Below are positions 1 through 8,366 of a DNA stretch of 64,000 nt, one piece after another. The notes below the pieces were generated by a model that saw nothing but the letters and a program-made list of their open reading frames with translations, was not told the origin of the DNA and did not search any database. The stretch is from Nannocystis sp. RBIL2 (GTDB taxonomy: Bacteria > Myxococcota_A > Polyangia > Nannocystales > Nannocystaceae). The translations under genes were made by a program, and so were the position numbers. How positions within the stretch are numbered: position 1 is the first letter of the stretch; every line of letters begins with the position of its first letter. The stretch is taken from the NCBI RefSeq assembly GCF_026626745.1, contig NZ_JAPNJW010000001.1:434001-498000 (forward strand), in the 5' to 3' direction.

Positions 1-474
1 ACCACGGACACGGACGGCGCGCCCACGACGACCGAGACCACCGGGCCCGCGGTCGACGAGCCGATGCCGTGCGAGGGCGAGGCGCCCGCGCTCAACGCCG
101 GCGCCATCGCCCCGCCCGACCCCGACGAGCCGACCGACATCGCCCTCCGGCTCAGCAACGAGGCGATCACGTGCGAAAAACCCACGGCCGAGTCGCTCGA
201 ATGCGCGGGCGACTGGTCGGTCAGCATCCAGATCCCCGCGGACATCCAGGCGCCAGGGCTCTACGACCTGAGCGACCTGGGGACCCTCGCCATCACGGGG
301 CACGAGGCGTGCGACGGCGCGAGCGGAGGCAACCTCCGCGGCACCCTCGAAATCCTCGCCATCGACGCGACGGAGCTCCAGGTTCGGCTGTGCCACCTCG
401 AGGGAAAGTGGGTCGACGACAACCCGACCGTCGGGACGGACTTCCGCGTCGTCGCGCCCCGCTGCTCGGAGTAG
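1..474 (+). CDS. C-terminal part of a secreted lipoprotein-like protein (5' end outside window)
   Basis: The frame is open from base 1 to the TAG at 472-474, giving 157 residues with no start inside the Thr-rich opening, so the gene begins upstream. The visible part starts with a Thr/Asp/Glu/Pro linker (TTDTDGAPTTTETTG), typical of the spacer after the lipidated Cys in myxobacterial lipoproteins. A compact domain with three pairs of Cys follows (CEKPTAESLEC, HEACDG, LCHLEG, APRCSE). The fold is not recognised. It is probably periplasmic or surface exposed. A hairpin repeat cluster lies 22 bases after the stop, between this gene and the convergent esterase gene. Confidence 0.7.
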   Translation, partial: TTDTDGAPTTTETTGPAVDEPMPCEGEAPALNAGAIAPPDPDEPTDIALRLSNEAITCEKPTAESLECAGDWSVSIQIPADIQAPGLYDLSDLGTLAITGHEACDGASGGNLRGTLEILAIDATELQVRLCHLEGKWVDDNPTVGTDFRVVAPRCSE

Positions 475-495
475 CGTTTCCGACTTCGTGTCGGC

Positions 496-580
496 TCTGT
501 CCCAAGGGACAGGTAAAATCGTATGGGCGGCGCCTGCCCCGAGAGACAGGCGCCGCGACGATCCGTCCCGAGAGACAGCC
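496..580. repeat. Hairpin repeat cluster (CTGTCCC family)
   Basis: Three palindromes lie in the gap between convergent genes. 497-512 is a perfect pair CTGTCCC/GGGACAG with a 2-nt centre. 529-554 has perfect 8-bp arms GGCGCCTG/CAGGCGCC. 564-579 is a GTCCC/GAGACAG copy. They belong to the window-wide 14-nt-period family and may terminate transcription from both sides. Confidence 0.7.
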
Positions 581-605
581 ACCGGCCTCGCCCGCCCCGC
601 AGCCC

Positions 606-1544
606 TCACGCCAGCTCGTGGAGCAGCCCCGTGAGGGCCTCGGGGGCCGAGGCGAACGGCGAATGACTCGTCTTGAGCGTCTTGCGATCGAAGCGGTTGT
701 CGGGCGTCCAGGCGTCGGCCTCACGGATCATGAGGTCCTGCAGGGCGATCGGCAGCGCGCGATCCTCGGTGCAACGGATGAACGTGCGCGGCACCTTGCC
801 CCAGCGCTCCTTCGTCGCGCCGACGTCGGTGGTCCAGTAGCCGAGCGGCAGGTCGGGTGTCAGCGCCAGGGCGAAGGCGAGGGCCTCCTCCGCCGGCACG
901 TCGTGATAAAAGGCCGCGCGCAGGGTGTCGCGGTACTTGGCGTCGCCGCGCGGGTCGATGCGCACGACCCCGGTCTGGGCCGGGTTGCCCAGCATCAGGC
1001 CGTCGAGGTACGGCTGCTTCGCCTCGGGCAGCTCGCCGAAGGCGCTCGCCGGGCCGCGGCGCACCGGGCAGTAGGCGCTGAGGTAGACGAGCCGGCCGAC
1101 GAGCTCCGGCGCGCGCTCCCCCACCCGCGTGATGACCGTGCCGCCCATGCTGTGGCCGACGACGATCGGCCGCGACTCGCCCTGCAGCTCGCGCAAGGCG
1201 GCGATCACCGCGTCGGCGCCGTCGTCGAGGCGGATGTCCTTCTGCGGCGAGACCTCGGCGGCGAAGGCCGCGCGGTCGCCGGTGAGGTAGGCCCGCGGAA
1301 ACTTGGCCGACAGGCCGTGGCCCGGCAGATCGATCGCCACCACGCGATGGCCCCTGGCGCTGAGCAGCCGGACGACGCGCGCCCAGTGCAGCGAGCTGTG
1401 CCAGGCGCCGTGGATCAGCAAGTAGGTGCGCGGCGCCGCAGGGCGGGCCGCATTCGGGGCTGCGCCCGCGTCACCGGTCGTGGCCAGCGCCACAGCGCCG
1501 GCAGCGAGCCCGAGGTTTTTTGAAAGAAATTGTCTCCGTCTCAT
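606..1544 (-). CDS. Tat-exported alpha/beta hydrolase (EstC/pyrethroid-esterase type)
   Basis: A 312-residue protein. A twin-arginine-like leader (MRRRQFLSKN, then an Ala-rich core to about residue 30) suggests export. The alpha/beta-hydrolase core runs from about residue 40. It shows the oxyanion stretch LLIHGAWHSS, the lid entry DLPGHG, the nucleophile elbow GHSMGG with Ser132, a likely acid in CTEDRALP and the catalytic His in SHSPF near residue 294. It should hydrolyse an ester; the substrate is unknown. The ATG overlaps the stop of the upstream MerR gene by 4 nt (ATGA), so the two genes are translationally coupled and co-transcribed from the MerR promoter. The regulator probably senses the substrate or a related compound. 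Confidence 0.85.
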   Translation of the reverse strand: MRRRQFLSKNLGLAAGAVALATTGDAGAAPNAARPAAPRTYLLIHGAWHSSLHWARVVRLLSARGHRVVAIDLPGHGLSAKFPRAYLTGDRAAFAAEVSPQKDIRLDDGADAVIAALRELQGESRPIVVGHSMGGTVITRVGERAPELVGRLVYLSAYCPVRRGPASAFGELPEAKQPYLDGLMLGNPAQTGVVRIDPRGDAKYRDTLRAAFYHDVPAEEALAFALALTPDLPLGYWTTDVGATKERWGKVPRTFIRCTEDRALPIALQDLMIREADAWTPDNRFDRKTLKTSHSPFASAPEALTGLLHELA

Positions 1545-1942
1545 GGTCCGGTTGCCTCCTGGTTGCGACTCGCGGCCCTCGCCGACTCGGCGCTCTGGTG
1601 CGCCGCAGCCCGCAGGACCGCGAGCAGGCGATCACGACGCTCCTCCAGCTCCGCGATCAGCGTCTCGATCTCCTCGAGCTTGTCGCGGTGCGCCTGCAGA
1701 GCGACGGAACAGACGACGGCGGCGCCGCCGGTGAACATGCAGGCTGGAAAGGTCGCGATCTCTTCGAGCGAGAAGCCGAGCCGGATCATGCGCACCACGT
1801 GCTTCACCTCGGCCACCGCCTCGTCGCCGAAGTCGCGATAGCCATTGAGGAGACGGCCGGCGCTGAGCAGCCCGGCCTTCTCGTAATGGCGGATCGCGCG
1901 GGGGCTGACCCCCGTCCGCGCTGCGAGCTCTCCGATCTTCAT
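1541..1942 (-). CDS. MerR-family transcriptional regulator
   Basis: A 133-residue protein. It has the N-terminal MerR winged helix-turn-helix (KIGELAARTGVSPRAIRHYE, then the wing GYRDFGDEAV), a middle section with LGFSLEEI, and a C-terminal dimerisation coiled coil (about 85-115, rich in Leu/Glu/Arg). A few Cys (CMF, VCS) lie around residues 68-78 but no classic metal loop is evident, so the effector is unknown. A GGAGGAG ribosome site precedes the ATG. It is the first gene of a two-gene operon with the esterase. It probably autoregulates by untwisting the long-spacer promoter at 1962-1992. Confidence 0.9.
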   Translation of the reverse strand: MKIGELAARTGVSPRAIRHYEKAGLLSAGRLLNGYRDFGDEAVAEVKHVVRMIRLGFSLEEIATFPACMFTGGAAVVCSVALQAHRDKLEEIETLIAELEERRDRLLAVLRAAAHQSAESARAASRNQEATGP

Positions 1943-1961
1943 CGACTCCTCCCGGACGGCA

Positions 1962-1992
1962 CCCTAAACCTTGACGTCAGTGTCAAGGTCAA
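1962..1992 (-). promoter_or_regulatory. MerR-type promoter with overlapping operator
   Basis: On the minus strand a -35 TTGACC (1987-1992) and a -10-like TTAGGG (1962-1967) are separated by 19 bp, the overlong spacing typical of MerR-activated promoters. Inside the spacer lies a perfect inverted repeat, CCTTGAC (1969-1975) and GTCAAGG (1982-1988), with a 6-bp centre. This is the expected operator geometry for the MerR protein encoded just downstream. Confidence 0.8.
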
Positions 1993-2122
1993 GCGAGAAG
2001 CGTAGCGCGCCTGGATCCGCGCCGCTTCGCACCGAGACGCCGAGGAGAGCTCGCAGCGCCGCGCGCGCGGGCGCCGACGCACGACGGCGCGATCGCTGTC
2101 GACGCTGCCGCGTGCAGGCGCG

Positions 2123-4075
2123 TCAGTGCTCGTCGAGCCCGCTGACGCCGCCGATCCGGCGCGTGTCGGCGGCCCCGTACTGCTGACCGCCGCCCGGGTA
2201 GGTGACGATGGCCTGCACCGCGCCGATCGAGCTGGTCGAGTCGAAGTCGTAGCCCATGTTCTGCAGGCTCGAGCGCACCGACGCGCTGAAGCCCGACTCG
2301 ATCTCGGTGTCCGCCGAGCTGCTGCCGCTGTCGATCGACAGGCGCGGCCGCTGCACCGCCGTCCGCAGGCTGAGGTCGTGGTCGATGAGGTTCAGCGTCA
2401 CCTGCAGGATGGCGTTGATGATCCCGGTCCCGCCGGGCGAGCCGTAACCCGCCACCAGCTCGTCGCCGAGGAACACCAGGGTCGGCGCGATGGTCGTGCG
2501 CGGGCTCTTGCCGCCCTCGACGTCGTTGGCGGCGGGGTTCGCCGCGGTGCCCTGGGGGTCGTCGTTGAAGTTGGGCAGCTGGTTGTTCAGCATGAACCCG
2601 CGACCGCGGACCATCAGGCCGGTGCCCCACTGATCGCTGATCGTGCTGGTGACGCTGACGACGTTGCCGGCCTCGTCGATGACGGTGTAGTGCGTGGTGT
2701 CGACGCCCTCGTGCTCCTTGTCCTCCTTCGTGCTCGCCGGCTTCTGCTGCGCCGCCGCCACGGTCGGCGGGCTGCCGGCGGAGAAGCTCGAGCGCCGCTG
2801 GCCGGGCGTGATCAGGCCGGCGCGGGTCTGGATGTAGCTGGGCGCGAGCAGGCCGGCGACGGGCACCGGGAAGAAGTCAGGATCGCCGAGCCATCGCGCG
2901 CGGTCGGCGAACGCGGCGCGCATCACCTCCTGCATGATGTTGAGGGTCCCGACCTCGCCGAACTCGTAGTTGCCGGTGCCGATCGAGAAGCCCCTGCTCG
3001 CCTCGAGTCGCTCGAGCAGGTCGAGCATCTGCATCAAGAAGACGCCGGACGACGGCGGCGGCGCGGTCACGATGGTATGGCCGTGATAGCTGCCGATGAC
3101 CGGGGCGTGGTTGAAGTCGGGATTGGCGACGTCCGGATCGAAGACGCCGAGCTGGTAGTTGGCCAGGTCGGCGCAGGTCATGCGACCACGCCCCCCGGAG
3201 TTGCCGCTGCGGGTCGCGGTCTGGGTCTCGACGATCGCGGCCGCGATCCCCGAAGGATCGGCGCAGCTGTAAAAGGCGGTGGCCCCGCGCGCGACGATCG
3301 CCTGCAGCGTCGTCGCCAGCCTGGGCTGCCGCAACAGGGTGCCGGTGGACAGGCTGCTCCCGTTGGGCCGGAACACGCCGCGCGCCTCGGCGTAATAGCC
3401 CTTGTTGAGCGTGTTGGCGGTGGTCTCGAGGCGCAGCTGCGACGACCCCGTATCACCAGCCAGCCGCGAGCTGATGTTGAAGCCGTTGGTGGCGGCCGCG
3501 ATCGCCGGCGCCAGCACTGTGGCGCGCGACATGCTGCCGTACTGCTCGAGCGCGTACAGCATGCCCTTCACGGTGCCCGGCACGCCGACGGCGTAGCCGC
3601 TCGAGCCTTTGACCGCCGACGAGTGCGAGGTGTCGAACATGCCGATCGTGACGTTCGCCGGCGCGACGTCGCGGAAGTCGATGACAACGGTCTCCCCGGG
3701 CGGCGCCCCGGCGAAGTGGATCAGCATGAAGCCGCCGCCGCCCATGCCCGAGGACTGCGGCTCGACGACGTTGAGCATGAACTGCACTGCGACGGCGGCG
3801 TCGACGGCGTTGCCCCCCTGCGCGAGGATGTCGCGGCCGACGTTGGCGGCCAGCGGCTCGGTGGTGGTGACGACCCCGCCGTAAAAGGCGGGCCCGGGCC
3901 CGATCTGATTCGGCGACGTGGGTAGCCGGGCGTCGGGCAAGGCGCGGAACTCGAGCGCCTCGTCGCCAAACGCCACGGCCTCCCCCGCTTCCTGACACGC
4001 CACCTGACCGACGAAGACGGCGGCGAGCCACGCCCGCGCGCACCATGACATTGTCCCTCGTTGTCGCATCGACAT
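2123..4075 (-). CDS. ggt: Gamma-glutamyltransferase (secreted, possible lipoprotein)
   Basis: A 650-residue enzyme that transfers or hydrolyses gamma-glutamyl groups of glutathione and related peptides in the periplasm or outside. The start at 4073-4075 is supported by AGGAGG 5 nt upstream. An N-terminal signal ends near VACQ (residue 27). Family signatures are the large-subunit start (ATTTEPLA-like VVTTTEPLA), NAVDAAVAV, SGMGGGGF, the autoprocessing site DTTHYTV with nucleophile Thr460, and GSPGGTGI near the C-terminus. The precursor should be cleaved before Thr460 into large and small subunits. It is somewhat longer than E. coli Ggt, mainly in an Asp/Ser-rich insert. It stands alone between unrelated genes. 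Confidence 0.95.
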   Translation of the reverse strand: MSMRQRGTMSWCARAWLAAVFVGQVACQEAGEAVAFGDEALEFRALPDARLPTSPNQIGPGPAFYGGVVTTTEPLAANVGRDILAQGGNAVDAAVAVQFMLNVVEPQSSGMGGGGFMLIHFAGAPPGETVVIDFRDVAPANVTIGMFDTSHSSAVKGSSGYAVGVPGTVKGMLYALEQYGSMSRATVLAPAIAAATNGFNISSRLAGDTGSSQLRLETTANTLNKGYYAEARGVFRPNGSSLSTGTLLRQPRLATTLQAIVARGATAFYSCADPSGIAAAIVETQTATRSGNSGGRGRMTCADLANYQLGVFDPDVANPDFNHAPVIGSYHGHTIVTAPPPSSGVFLMQMLDLLERLEASRGFSIGTGNYEFGEVGTLNIMQEVMRAAFADRARWLGDPDFFPVPVAGLLAPSYIQTRAGLITPGQRRSSFSAGSPPTVAAAQQKPASTKEDKEHEGVDTTHYTVIDEAGNVVSVTSTISDQWGTGLMVRGRGFMLNNQLPNFNDDPQGTAANPAANDVEGGKSPRTTIAPTLVFLGDELVAGYGSPGGTGIINAILQVTLNLIDHDLSLRTAVQRPRLSIDSGSSSADTEIESGFSASVRSSLQNMGYDFDSTSSIGAVQAIVTYPGGGQQYGAADTRRIGGVSGLDEH

Positions 4076-4388
4076 CTGGCCTCCTGGTGAAGCGGAGCCC
4101 CCGGACGCACGATCGAGCGTGGTCCGACGCCGGCGTACCGCGTCGACCGAGAAAGCTAGCGCGTGATGATCGGGGCGTTCACGAGGCGTGTGACGAACGG
4201 CTCGACGTCGCGGGCTGCCGCGGCCGGGCGATGTCGTTCACGACACAGGGCCGGCGTGATCCGAAGCGACCCGCGAAGTGACCGTGAGATCGTGATCTCC
4301 GCGGCACGGTCCTACTCTTCTCGCAATTGTCGGCGATGTGGTCGCTCTGCCGCGGCGGCCCTCCGCGGCGCTCAATCAAGATCTTCGT
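4076..4388. other. Gene-free stretch upstream of ggt
   Basis: About 310 bases between the ggt start and the hairpin repeat after the histidine phosphatase gene. I see no convincing coding pattern. It should hold the ggt promoter but no clear -35/-10 pair was found. Confidence 0.5.
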
Positions 4389-4417
4389 GACATGTCCTAT
4401 CGGGCATGTCCCATCGG
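4389..4417. repeat. CATGTCC 14-nt-period repeat, directly after a stop codon
   Basis: Two CATGTCC units 14 nt apart plus a third degenerate unit, ending exactly at the stop codon (4418-4420) of the minus-strand phosphatase gene. The position suggests a terminator or 3'-end element. Confidence 0.65.
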
Positions 4418-5089
4418 TCACTCCCGGGACGAGTCCCACCACTTGGACAGCTTGGCGCTGGGGCGCGCGGGCTGGGCCGCGTAGTGGGACACGTCGTTGT
4501 AGAGCATCAGGCGGGCGCGCACGACGTCCTTGAACTCGAGGATGTTGAGGCACGCAGGGGCCTGGTCGAGGCGGTCGCGGTAGCCGCGGGCGTCGATGCC
4601 GAGGAGGCTCGACAGGACCAGGCGGATGGTCGCCTTGTGCGAGACGACCGCGACGGTCTGGCCGGCGTGTTGCAGCACGATCCGGCGGATGACGGGCAGC
4701 GCGCGGGCCATCACCGCGAGGCCCGGCTCGCCGCCCTCGGGCGCGAAGGTGTACGGGTCCTCCTCCCACGCGCCGTACTCCTCGGGGAAGCGCGCCTCGA
4801 CCTCCGCGCGCGTGAGGCCCTCCCAGCGGCCGTGGTCGATCTCTCGCAGGCCGGAGTCGGCGATCGGCTCGCGCCGACAGGCCGTGGCCACCAGCGTGGC
4901 GGTCTCGTACGCGCGCCGCAGCGGGCTCGCGTACACTGCGGCCAGCTCCTGGTCCGCGAGTCGATCGCCGAGGCACCGGGCCTGACGTCGGCCCTCGTCG
5001 GACAGGTCGACGTCGGTCGAGCCGGCGAAGCGATCCTCGGCGGACAGCACGGTGGCGCCGTGGCGGATGAGCAAGATCCGGGTGGACAT
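4418..5089 (-). CDS. Histidine phosphatase family protein (phosphoglycerate-mutase fold)
   Basis: A 223-residue protein from the ATG at 5087-5089. A longer frame upstream is Arg/Ala-rich and not credible. It carries the catalytic RHG motif LLIRHGATV (His10), LSDEGRRQA, SPLRRAYETA, the acid region REIDHGRWEGL and the second His in VVSHKATIRL. This is the arrangement of cobalamin-phosphatase/GpmB-like broad phosphatases. It is predicted cytoplasmic and removes phosphate from a small metabolite of unknown identity. No functional partner is visible in the neighbours. Confidence 0.85.
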   Translation of the reverse strand: MSTRILLIRHGATVLSAEDRFAGSTDVDLSDEGRRQARCLGDRLADQELAAVYASPLRRAYETATLVATACRREPIADSGLREIDHGRWEGLTRAEVEARFPEEYGAWEEDPYTFAPEGGEPGLAVMARALPVIRRIVLQHAGQTVAVVSHKATIRLVLSSLLGIDARGYRDRLDQAPACLNILEFKDVVRARLMLYNDVSHYAAQPARPSAKLSKWWDSSRE

Positions 5090-5347
5090 GCACCCGAGGG
5101 TTGCCGGTTCCGCGCGAAGTGCAAGCCGGCCGACGCGGACCTCCGGCGCGGCACGGACGCGAAACCTGCAGCGGCCGGCCGCTCGCGTCGCTGCGGGCTC
5201 GATCCGGGGAGCATCCGCCGCGCACGGGCGACCGGCCCGCTTCGCGCGTCGCGCAAATCGATGCCGTCGTCGAACTGCCACCGCGCGGCTTCCGGTCCGC
5301 TCACGCCTCGCCGCGGGTCGATGCCGGCGACCGGCGTCACGCGTGGC

Positions 5348-5959
5348 TCACAGGTCGATGCCGCCGTCGAACTCCTGCGGCTCAAGCACCTTCGCTGCTT
5401 TCGGCTCCGGCGCCTTCTTCGGCTCACGTCGGCCTCGGGCCGGCGGCTGCGGGTCCGCAGGCTTCTCGCCGCGCTCGATCTGCGGCATCGGGACCACCTC
5501 GCCCTCGAGCGCCGGCGGCGGCGGAGGCTGGAAGTTGTCGGGCACGTTGACCCCGCCCGCGATCGCCTGCAGCAGGACCTCGTCGTCGCTCGCCAGCTTC
5601 TCCGCGCCCTTCACCGGCCCGTGCGGCGTGCAGGCGCTGAGGGCCGCGGCCACGCCGGCCGCCGCGACCGCCTCCGGCAGCCAGCGCCGGCGCAGGCGCG
5701 TCACGGGGACCAGCGCGGGCGCGGGGGCGCGCGCCGGCGAGTCGGCGTATTGCAGCTCGCCCTCGGCGTCGCGCCGCAGGGACACGCACACCGAACGGCC
5801 GCGATTGTCCGCCAAAAACGCCTCGGCCTCGGCGCGGGGCCAGTTGGCGAGGACGTGAACGTCCTTCTGACAGTGACCACAAAAGAATTGGCGCCCGCTG
5901 CGGTCGGCTTCGAGGTCGATGGGGCAAGGCCGGGAGATCTTCAGGGTGCGCGTGTCCAT
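5348..5959 (-). CDS. Zinc-knuckle plus membrane-segment protein, function unknown
   Basis: A 203-residue protein of no family I recognise. The N-terminus has Cys12 and a CGHC pair (Cys27, Cys30) with His35 close by, a likely metal-binding knuckle (FFCGHCQKDVH). About residues 92-110 form one hydrophobic segment (AVAAAGVAAALSAC). The rest is Pro/Glu/Lys-rich and probably disordered. It resembles the 125-residue zinc-ribbon protein at 8367-8744 in design: a cytoplasmic Cys module, one membrane-like segment and a low-complexity tail. It lies divergent to the P450 gene. Confidence 0.6.
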   Translation of the reverse strand: MDTRTLKISRPCPIDLEADRSGRQFFCGHCQKDVHVLANWPRAEAEAFLADNRGRSVCVSLRRDAEGELQYADSPARAPAPALVPVTRLRRRWLPEAVAAAGVAAALSACTPHGPVKGAEKLASDDEVLLQAIAGGVNVPDNFQPPPPPALEGEVVPMPQIERGEKPADPQPPARGRREPKKAPEPKAAKVLEPQEFDGGIDL

Positions 5960-6308
5960 CGTCGCCCCCCGAAACGCCGCCCGCAGGCCTACGGCTTACA
6001 CCGGCATGTCCGGGCATGATGCCCGCAAGTGCGGGCGGCCCGCTCGGGCGCGCTCGTCGCGGCCTTTTGCGTGCTTCATGGGACATGTTCAAGAGGACAT
6101 GTCCCATGAGACTCCACCACTCGCAGCTCACTCCGCCTCGTCCACCTCGTGGGTGGTGGCGCGCGAGACCGCAGGACAGTTCGGGTGGAGCTCCCTCGAA
6201 GGGCGCATCGCCCTCGCTACTCTCTTAGCGATTGCCGTTCAGGCCCGATCCGCCCCGCGCGATCTCGTGCCATTGGCAGGCGCGTCGGCATCCACGACAC
6301 TCCCCGCC
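5960..6308. other. Intergenic region between divergent genes, with hairpin
   Basis: A 349-base region between the zinc-knuckle gene and the P450 gene. It contains one strong palindrome (6077-6108) and a TACTCT/TAGCGA-like stretch near 6218-6228 that could be part of the P450 promoter. No gene is evident; reading through it upstream of the P450 gives Arg/Ser-rich sequence. Confidence 0.5.
6077..6108. repeat. Perfect 12-bp-arm palindrome of the CATGTCC family
   Basis: CATGGGACATGT (6077-6088) and ACATGTCCCATG (6097-6108) are perfect reverse complements with an 8-nt loop. The left arm contains GGACATGT and the right arm GGACATGTCC, itself a perfect 10-bp palindrome. Unlike most copies it sits between divergent genes. 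Confidence 0.75.
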
Positions 6309-7622
6309 ATGCCGGCGCTGCCTCCTGGACCACGCTCGACCTTGCTGACCAGCTTCGCGGTGATGCGCGAGCCCATCGAGGCGATGACGCGGGCCCGCGA
6401 TCGCTACGGCGATCCGTTCACGCTCCCGCTGGCGCACGGCAAATTGGTCCTGACCGCCGATCCGCGGCTCGCCCGCGAGATCTTCGCCATCCAGGACGTC
6501 GAGCTGTTCGACACCTTCGGCACCACCACCCTCGTGCCGCTGTTCGGCCAGCACTCGCTGCTCCTGATGGCCGGCGAGCCGCATCGACGCGAGCGCAAGC
6601 TGCTGCTGCCGCCCTTCCACGGCGAGCGCATGCGGGCCTTCGGCGACACGATGGCCGAGGCGACGCGGCGGTCGCTCGCCGCGATCGCGCCGGGGCAGGA
6701 GTTCAACGCGCTCGACCTGGGCCTGCGGATCTCGCTCGAGGTCATCGTCCGCGCGGTCTACGGCGTCGAGGAGCGCGCGCTGGTCGAGCGCCACACGCAG
6801 GCGATCGTCGCCATGCTCGACGCGGCGCTGCCGATCTTCATGGCCGCCGAGGCGTTCCAGCGGGCCCCGCTCGGGCTCGGGCCGTGGGCGAGGTTCCTGC
6901 GCCGCTCCGACGACGTCGATGTCCTCCTCTACGAGCAGATCGACCGCGTCCGCCCGCACGCGCGCGAGCGCGACGACATCCTGTCGATGATGCTGAGCGC
7001 GCGCTACGAGGACGGGTCGAAGATGACCGATAGCGACATCCGCGACGAGCTGCGCACCCTCCTGATCGCCGGCCACGAGACCACCGCGACCACCTTCGCC
7101 GCCGCGCTCGAGGAGCTGCACCGGCCCGAGAACGCCCACGTCCGCGCGCGGCTGCAGGACGAGCTCGCGGCCGCCCCCGCGGCGCCCGAGGAGCTGGCCA
7201 AGCTGCCGTTCCTCGGCGCGGTGATCGACGAGACGCTGCGCCTGCATCCCGTCGTCGAGATGGTGCTGCGGCGGTTGCGACGGCCGTGGCGCCTCGGCGA
7301 CTACGAGCTGCCGGCCGGCACCTCGATCGGCGTGGCCCTGCCGCTGGTCCATCAGCGCGCCGATCTCTACCCCGACCCCAAGCGCTTCGACCCGCAGCGC
7401 ATGCTCGTCCGCAAGCCGAACGCGTCCGAGTTCGTGCCCTTCGGCGGCGGCATCCGGCGCTGCCTGGGCGCCGCACTGTCGCTCTACGAGCTGCGGATCG
7501 CCCTGGCGGTGCTCTTGCGAGAGGCCACCCTGGCCCTGCGTGAACCACGGCCGGTGCCGATCGTCCGGCGCCGGATCACCCTCGGCCCGCAGACCGGGGT
7601 GCGCATGCAACGGATCGCCTGA
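6309..7622 (+). CDS. Cytochrome P450
   Basis: A 437-residue haem monooxygenase. Signatures are the I-helix oxygen-activation motif AGHETTATT, the K-helix ETLRLHP (ExxR) and the haem-binding loop FGGGIRRCLGAAL with the axial Cys. The Pro-rich N-terminus PALPPGPR supports a start at 6309; an in-frame GTG at 6267 is possible, and reading further upstream gives non-native sequence. There is no N-terminal membrane anchor, so it is probably soluble and needs a ferredoxin partner, which is not encoded nearby. The substrate is unknown. Its sequence style is close to bacterial class I P450s that hydroxylate lipids or secondary metabolites. Confidence 0.92.
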   Translation: MPALPPGPRSTLLTSFAVMREPIEAMTRARDRYGDPFTLPLAHGKLVLTADPRLAREIFAIQDVELFDTFGTTTLVPLFGQHSLLLMAGEPHRRERKLLLPPFHGERMRAFGDTMAEATRRSLAAIAPGQEFNALDLGLRISLEVIVRAVYGVEERALVERHTQAIVAMLDAALPIFMAAEAFQRAPLGLGPWARFLRRSDDVDVLLYEQIDRVRPHARERDDILSMMLSARYEDGSKMTDSDIRDELRTLLIAGHETTATTFAAALEELHRPENAHVRARLQDELAAAPAAPEELAKLPFLGAVIDETLRLHPVVEMVLRRLRRPWRLGDYELPAGTSIGVALPLVHQRADLYPDPKRFDPQRMLVRKPNASEFVPFGGGIRRCLGAALSLYELRIALAVLLREATLALREPRPVPIVRRRITLGPQTGVRMQRIA

Positions 7623-7661
7623 AGCTCGCCGCGCGCGCGAGTTTGCTATCGTCTCGCAGTC

Positions 7662-8213
7662 ATGTCCGCGCCTCGCTCCCTCGCAGTCACCGTCCTGCTC
7701 GCCGCGTCGGCCTGTCGCTCCGGCGAGACGACCCCGCCGACCTCGCCGTCGCAGGACCAGGCCCCGCCGGTGCTGGTCGGTCCGCTGGAGCGCGCCCAGG
7801 TCGAGCGCGAAGTGCCCGGCTGGATCAGCGACGCGGAGATCGATCACGAGGCCGCGACGAAGCTGGCGAGCGTGCCGCCCGGGGCCGAGGTGACGGTCAT
7901 CTTCGGCACCTGGTGCGGCGACTCGCGGCGCGAGGTCCCGCGCCTGTGGCGGGCCCTCGACGCCGCCGGCCCCGACCTCCCCTTCACGCTGAAGTACATC
8001 GGCGTCGACCGGCAGAAGACCGCGCCCGGGTTCGACAAGGAGGGGCTCGATCTACGCTACGTCCCGACCGTGATCGTGGTGCGCGACGGTCGCGAGGTCG
8101 GCCGGATCGTCGAGAGCGCGCCGAACGGGATCGAGCGCGAGCTGCTCGCGTTGCTCGACGGCAGCAAGTCCGGGCTCGTCACCGGGCGCACCGACCTCGG
8201 CCCGTCGTCTTAG
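7662..8213 (+). CDS. Thioredoxin-fold lipoprotein with WCGDS active site
   Basis: A 183-residue protein. The leader ends in the lipobox LAASAC, then a Thr/Pro/Ser linker. The thioredoxin fold begins near residue 60 and shows FGTWCGDSRRE and the cis-Pro loop YVPTVIVV. The active site is CGDS, not CxxC, so it has one Cys and is unlikely to be a classical disulfide oxidoreductase. Similar WCGDS proteins are peroxiredoxin-like or TlpA relatives of unclear role. No ribosome site is visible. A TATCGT hexamer (7647-7652) nine bases before the ATG suggests a leaderless mRNA. Confidence 0.8.
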   Translation: MSAPRSLAVTVLLAASACRSGETTPPTSPSQDQAPPVLVGPLERAQVEREVPGWISDAEIDHEAATKLASVPPGAEVTVIFGTWCGDSRREVPRLWRALDAAGPDLPFTLKYIGVDRQKTAPGFDKEGLDLRYVPTVIVVRDGREVGRIVESAPNGIERELLALLDGSKSGLVTGRTDLGPSS

Positions 8214-8251
8214 CCGAGACGAACGGGACGCGCGGCTCACGTCTTCGGCGA

Positions 8252-8327
8252 GGGACATGTCCGCGAGGACAGCATCGGCGCGACGGCGCGGCGTCGGTCG
8301 TCGAGGACATGTCCATGAGGACATCCG
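8252..8327. repeat. Two CATGTCC-family repeats between convergent genes
   Basis: 8252-8272 holds GGGACATGTCC followed 14 nt later by CAGCA. 8304-8327 holds GAGGACATGTCC followed 14 nt later by CATCC. Both fall in the gap between the thioredoxin-like gene and the convergent zinc-ribbon gene, fitting a bidirectional terminator role. Confidence 0.65.
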
Positions 8328-8366
8328 AGCGGTGACGACCCGATCGCGCCCCCAGCCGGCGACCCG

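Noticed and set aside
5090..5281. N-terminal extension of the histidine phosphatase
   Set aside because: The extra 64 residues are Arg/Ala-rich and lie before the RHG motif that family members have at the very N-terminus.
5919..6308. N-terminal extension of the P450
   Set aside because: It reads through the palindrome at 6077-6108 and is low in family-like sequence; P450s of this type start just before the Pro-rich motif.
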